Shown: in pieces, positions 52,504 through 53,415 of the stretch
Layout of the letters: each line of letters begins with the position of its first letter
Position numbering within the stretch: position 1 is the first letter of the stretch
NCBI GenBank assembly: GCA_903832005.1
Contig: CAIKZO010000138.1
Coordinates: 1-53,415 of the forward strand
Direction of reading: 5' to 3'
Source: Enhydrobacter aerosaccus
Lineage (GTDB): Bacteria > Pseudomonadota > Alphaproteobacteria > Reyranellales > Reyranellaceae
Length of the DNA: 53,415 nt
Made by a program: the position numbers and the translations under genes
Notes under the pieces: model-generated
Database searches by the model: none
What the model was told of the DNA's origin: nothing
The model's input: the letters and a program-made list of their open reading frames with translations, nothing else

Positions 52504-53403
52504 ATGACCGTCACCGTCCAGGCAACCACGCCTGATTTTGCCGCCGAAGTGGGCGATGTCGACCTCGGCAAGCCGCTCAGCGCCAAAGACCTGGCCGCCA
52601 TCCGCGCCGCCTTCACCAAATATGCCGTGCTGGTCTTCCCGGACCAGACGTTCAGCGACGAGAGCCATCTCGACTTCGCGCGCCATTTCGGGCCGCTGGA
52701 GACCAGCGTCTTTGCGATCCGGGCCGACCACAAGATGCGCCTGCAGCCGCAGCTCGCCGATGTCGGCAACCTCGACGCCAACGACAATATCCTCAACACG
52801 GACGATCGCGTGCGCCTCTACCAGCTCGGCAATCGCCTGTGGCACACGGACTCTTCGTTCAAACGCCTGCCGGCCTATTGCTCGATCCTCCACGGCCGCT
52901 CGATCCCGCCGATCGGCGGCCAGACCGAATTCGCCGACCTGCGCGCGGCCTACGACGCGCTGCCCGAGGCGATCCAGCAGAAGATCGCGGGCCTCGTCGC
53001 CGAACACTCGCTGATGACCTCGCGTGCGAAGCTGGGCTTCAGCGACTTCAATGACGACGAACGCAAGGCCTTCGAGCCGGTGCCGCAGGTGCTGGTGCGG
53101 CGCCTGCAGGACTCGGGCCGCCTCAGCCTCTATGTGGCCAGCCACGCCGGCGCGATCCGCGGCATGGCCAAGCCGGAGGCCGAGCGGTTGCTGAAGGAGT
53201 TGATCGATCACGCCACCCAGCGCCAGTTCGTCTACACGCACCGCTGGCGCACGAACGATCTGGTGATGTGGGACGACCGCTGCACCATGCATCGCGGCCT
53301 CGACTTCGACGATCAGCGCTACAAGCGCGACATGCGCCGCGCCACCGTGTCCGACGTGGCGCCGACATGTGAACAAATGGGCCTGGCCGTCGCGGCGGAG
53401 TAG
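52504..53403 (+). CDS. TauD/TfdA-family 2-oxoglutarate dioxygenase
   Basis: The 299-aa enzyme has the metal ligands H114 and D116 in LWHTDSSF and H263 in CTMHRGL, plus arginines near the C-terminus (R275, R279) for 2-oxoglutarate. The family hydroxylates taurine, 2,4-D, alkyl sulfates and others, so the natural substrate is open. A clear GGGAGGA site precedes the ATG. It is divergent from the DUF255 gene, and the window ends 12 bases after its stop with nothing further visible. Confidence 0.92.
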   Translation: MTVTVQATTPDFAAEVGDVDLGKPLSAKDLAAIRAAFTKYAVLVFPDQTFSDESHLDFARHFGPLETSVFAIRADHKMRLQPQLADVGNLDANDNILNTDDRVRLYQLGNRLWHTDSSFKRLPAYCSILHGRSIPPIGGQTEFADLRAAYDALPEAIQQKIAGLVAEHSLMTSRAKLGFSDFNDDERKAFEPVPQVLVRRLQDSGRLSLYVASHAGAIRGMAKPEAERLLKELIDHATQRQFVYTHRWRTNDLVMWDDRCTMHRGLDFDDQRYKRDMRRATVSDVAPTCEQMGLAVAAE

Positions 53404-53415
53404 TCTTCTGGGACC

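Noticed and set aside
1..53415. CRISPR arrays, tRNA or rRNA genes, transposons
   Set aside because: Scanning by eye found no regular spaced repeats, no cloverleaf-like sequences with CCA ends, no rRNA motifs and no transposase frames. A covariance-model search was not possible.

Overview
This 53.4-kb window is GC-rich (about two-thirds G+C by eye) and densely coded, with no rRNA, tRNA, CRISPR array, insertion sequence or prophage that I can recognise. Gene content and order point to an alphaproteobacterium, probably a Reyranella-like or other Rhodospirillales/Hyphomicrobiales lineage. The evidence is the rpmB, cobT, cobS, DnaJ-like, bolA neighbourhood, the aroK-aroB-CNNM block next to xerD and accA, single-chain methylmalonyl-CoA mutase with MeaB, orphan Bug-type solute receptors, class III cyclases and many short-chain catabolic enzymes. 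The taxon is an inference.

Layout. 0-13 kb (mostly + strand): a membrane Cache-HAMP adenylate cyclase; a small methyltransferase; a fused binding-protein/permease with a second permease; a Bug receptor; an SDR; a Cu-Zn superoxide dismutase; a complete NMT1/SsuA-type ABC operon ending in an alpha/beta hydrolase; and a soluble SRPBCC-zinc-ribbon adenylate cyclase. 13-18.5 kb (- strand): an HSL-type esterase, a PLP enzyme, an alpha/beta-hydrolase fold without a catalytic triad, a second Bug receptor, a split chromate-transporter pair and a GST. 18.5-23.7 kb: an intracellular PHA depolymerase, then a periplasmic molybdenum hydroxylase operon (2Fe-2S subunit, large subunit, triheme cytochrome c). 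23.9-38.2 kb: methylmalonyl-CoA mutase, a small lower-GC islet, a DUF3108 protein, an Atm1-like ABC exporter, two tandem MFS genes, meaB, ycgN-like, rpmB, a phytase-like esterase and the cobaltochelatase subunits cobT/cobS. 38.3-46.8 kb: conserved housekeeping (DnaJ-like, bolA, DUF2889, CNNM/CorC, aroB, aroK, a small membrane protein, an exported helical protein, xerD, accA). 46.8-53.4 kb: an LLM flavin monooxygenase, TTC38-like TPR protein, 2OG oxygenase, M48 lipoprotein protease, DUF255 thioredoxin-fold protein and TauD/TfdA dioxygenase.

Functional themes. Mutase, MeaB and CobS/CobT link propionyl-CoA use to B12 supply. PHA depolymerase and the SDR add acyl-CoA and storage-polymer metabolism. 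Two Bug receptors, two ABC systems and two MFS carriers suggest scavenging of organic acids and other small molecules.

The most unusual piece is the islet at 26.1-27.3 kb. It holds a 243-aa protein whose C-terminal third resembles, from memory, the polymorphic toxin type 44 fold. Its ribosome-binding site lies in a perfect hairpin, and a small convergent membrane protein lies beside it as a possible immunity partner. No intergenic stretch exceeds about 160 bases.
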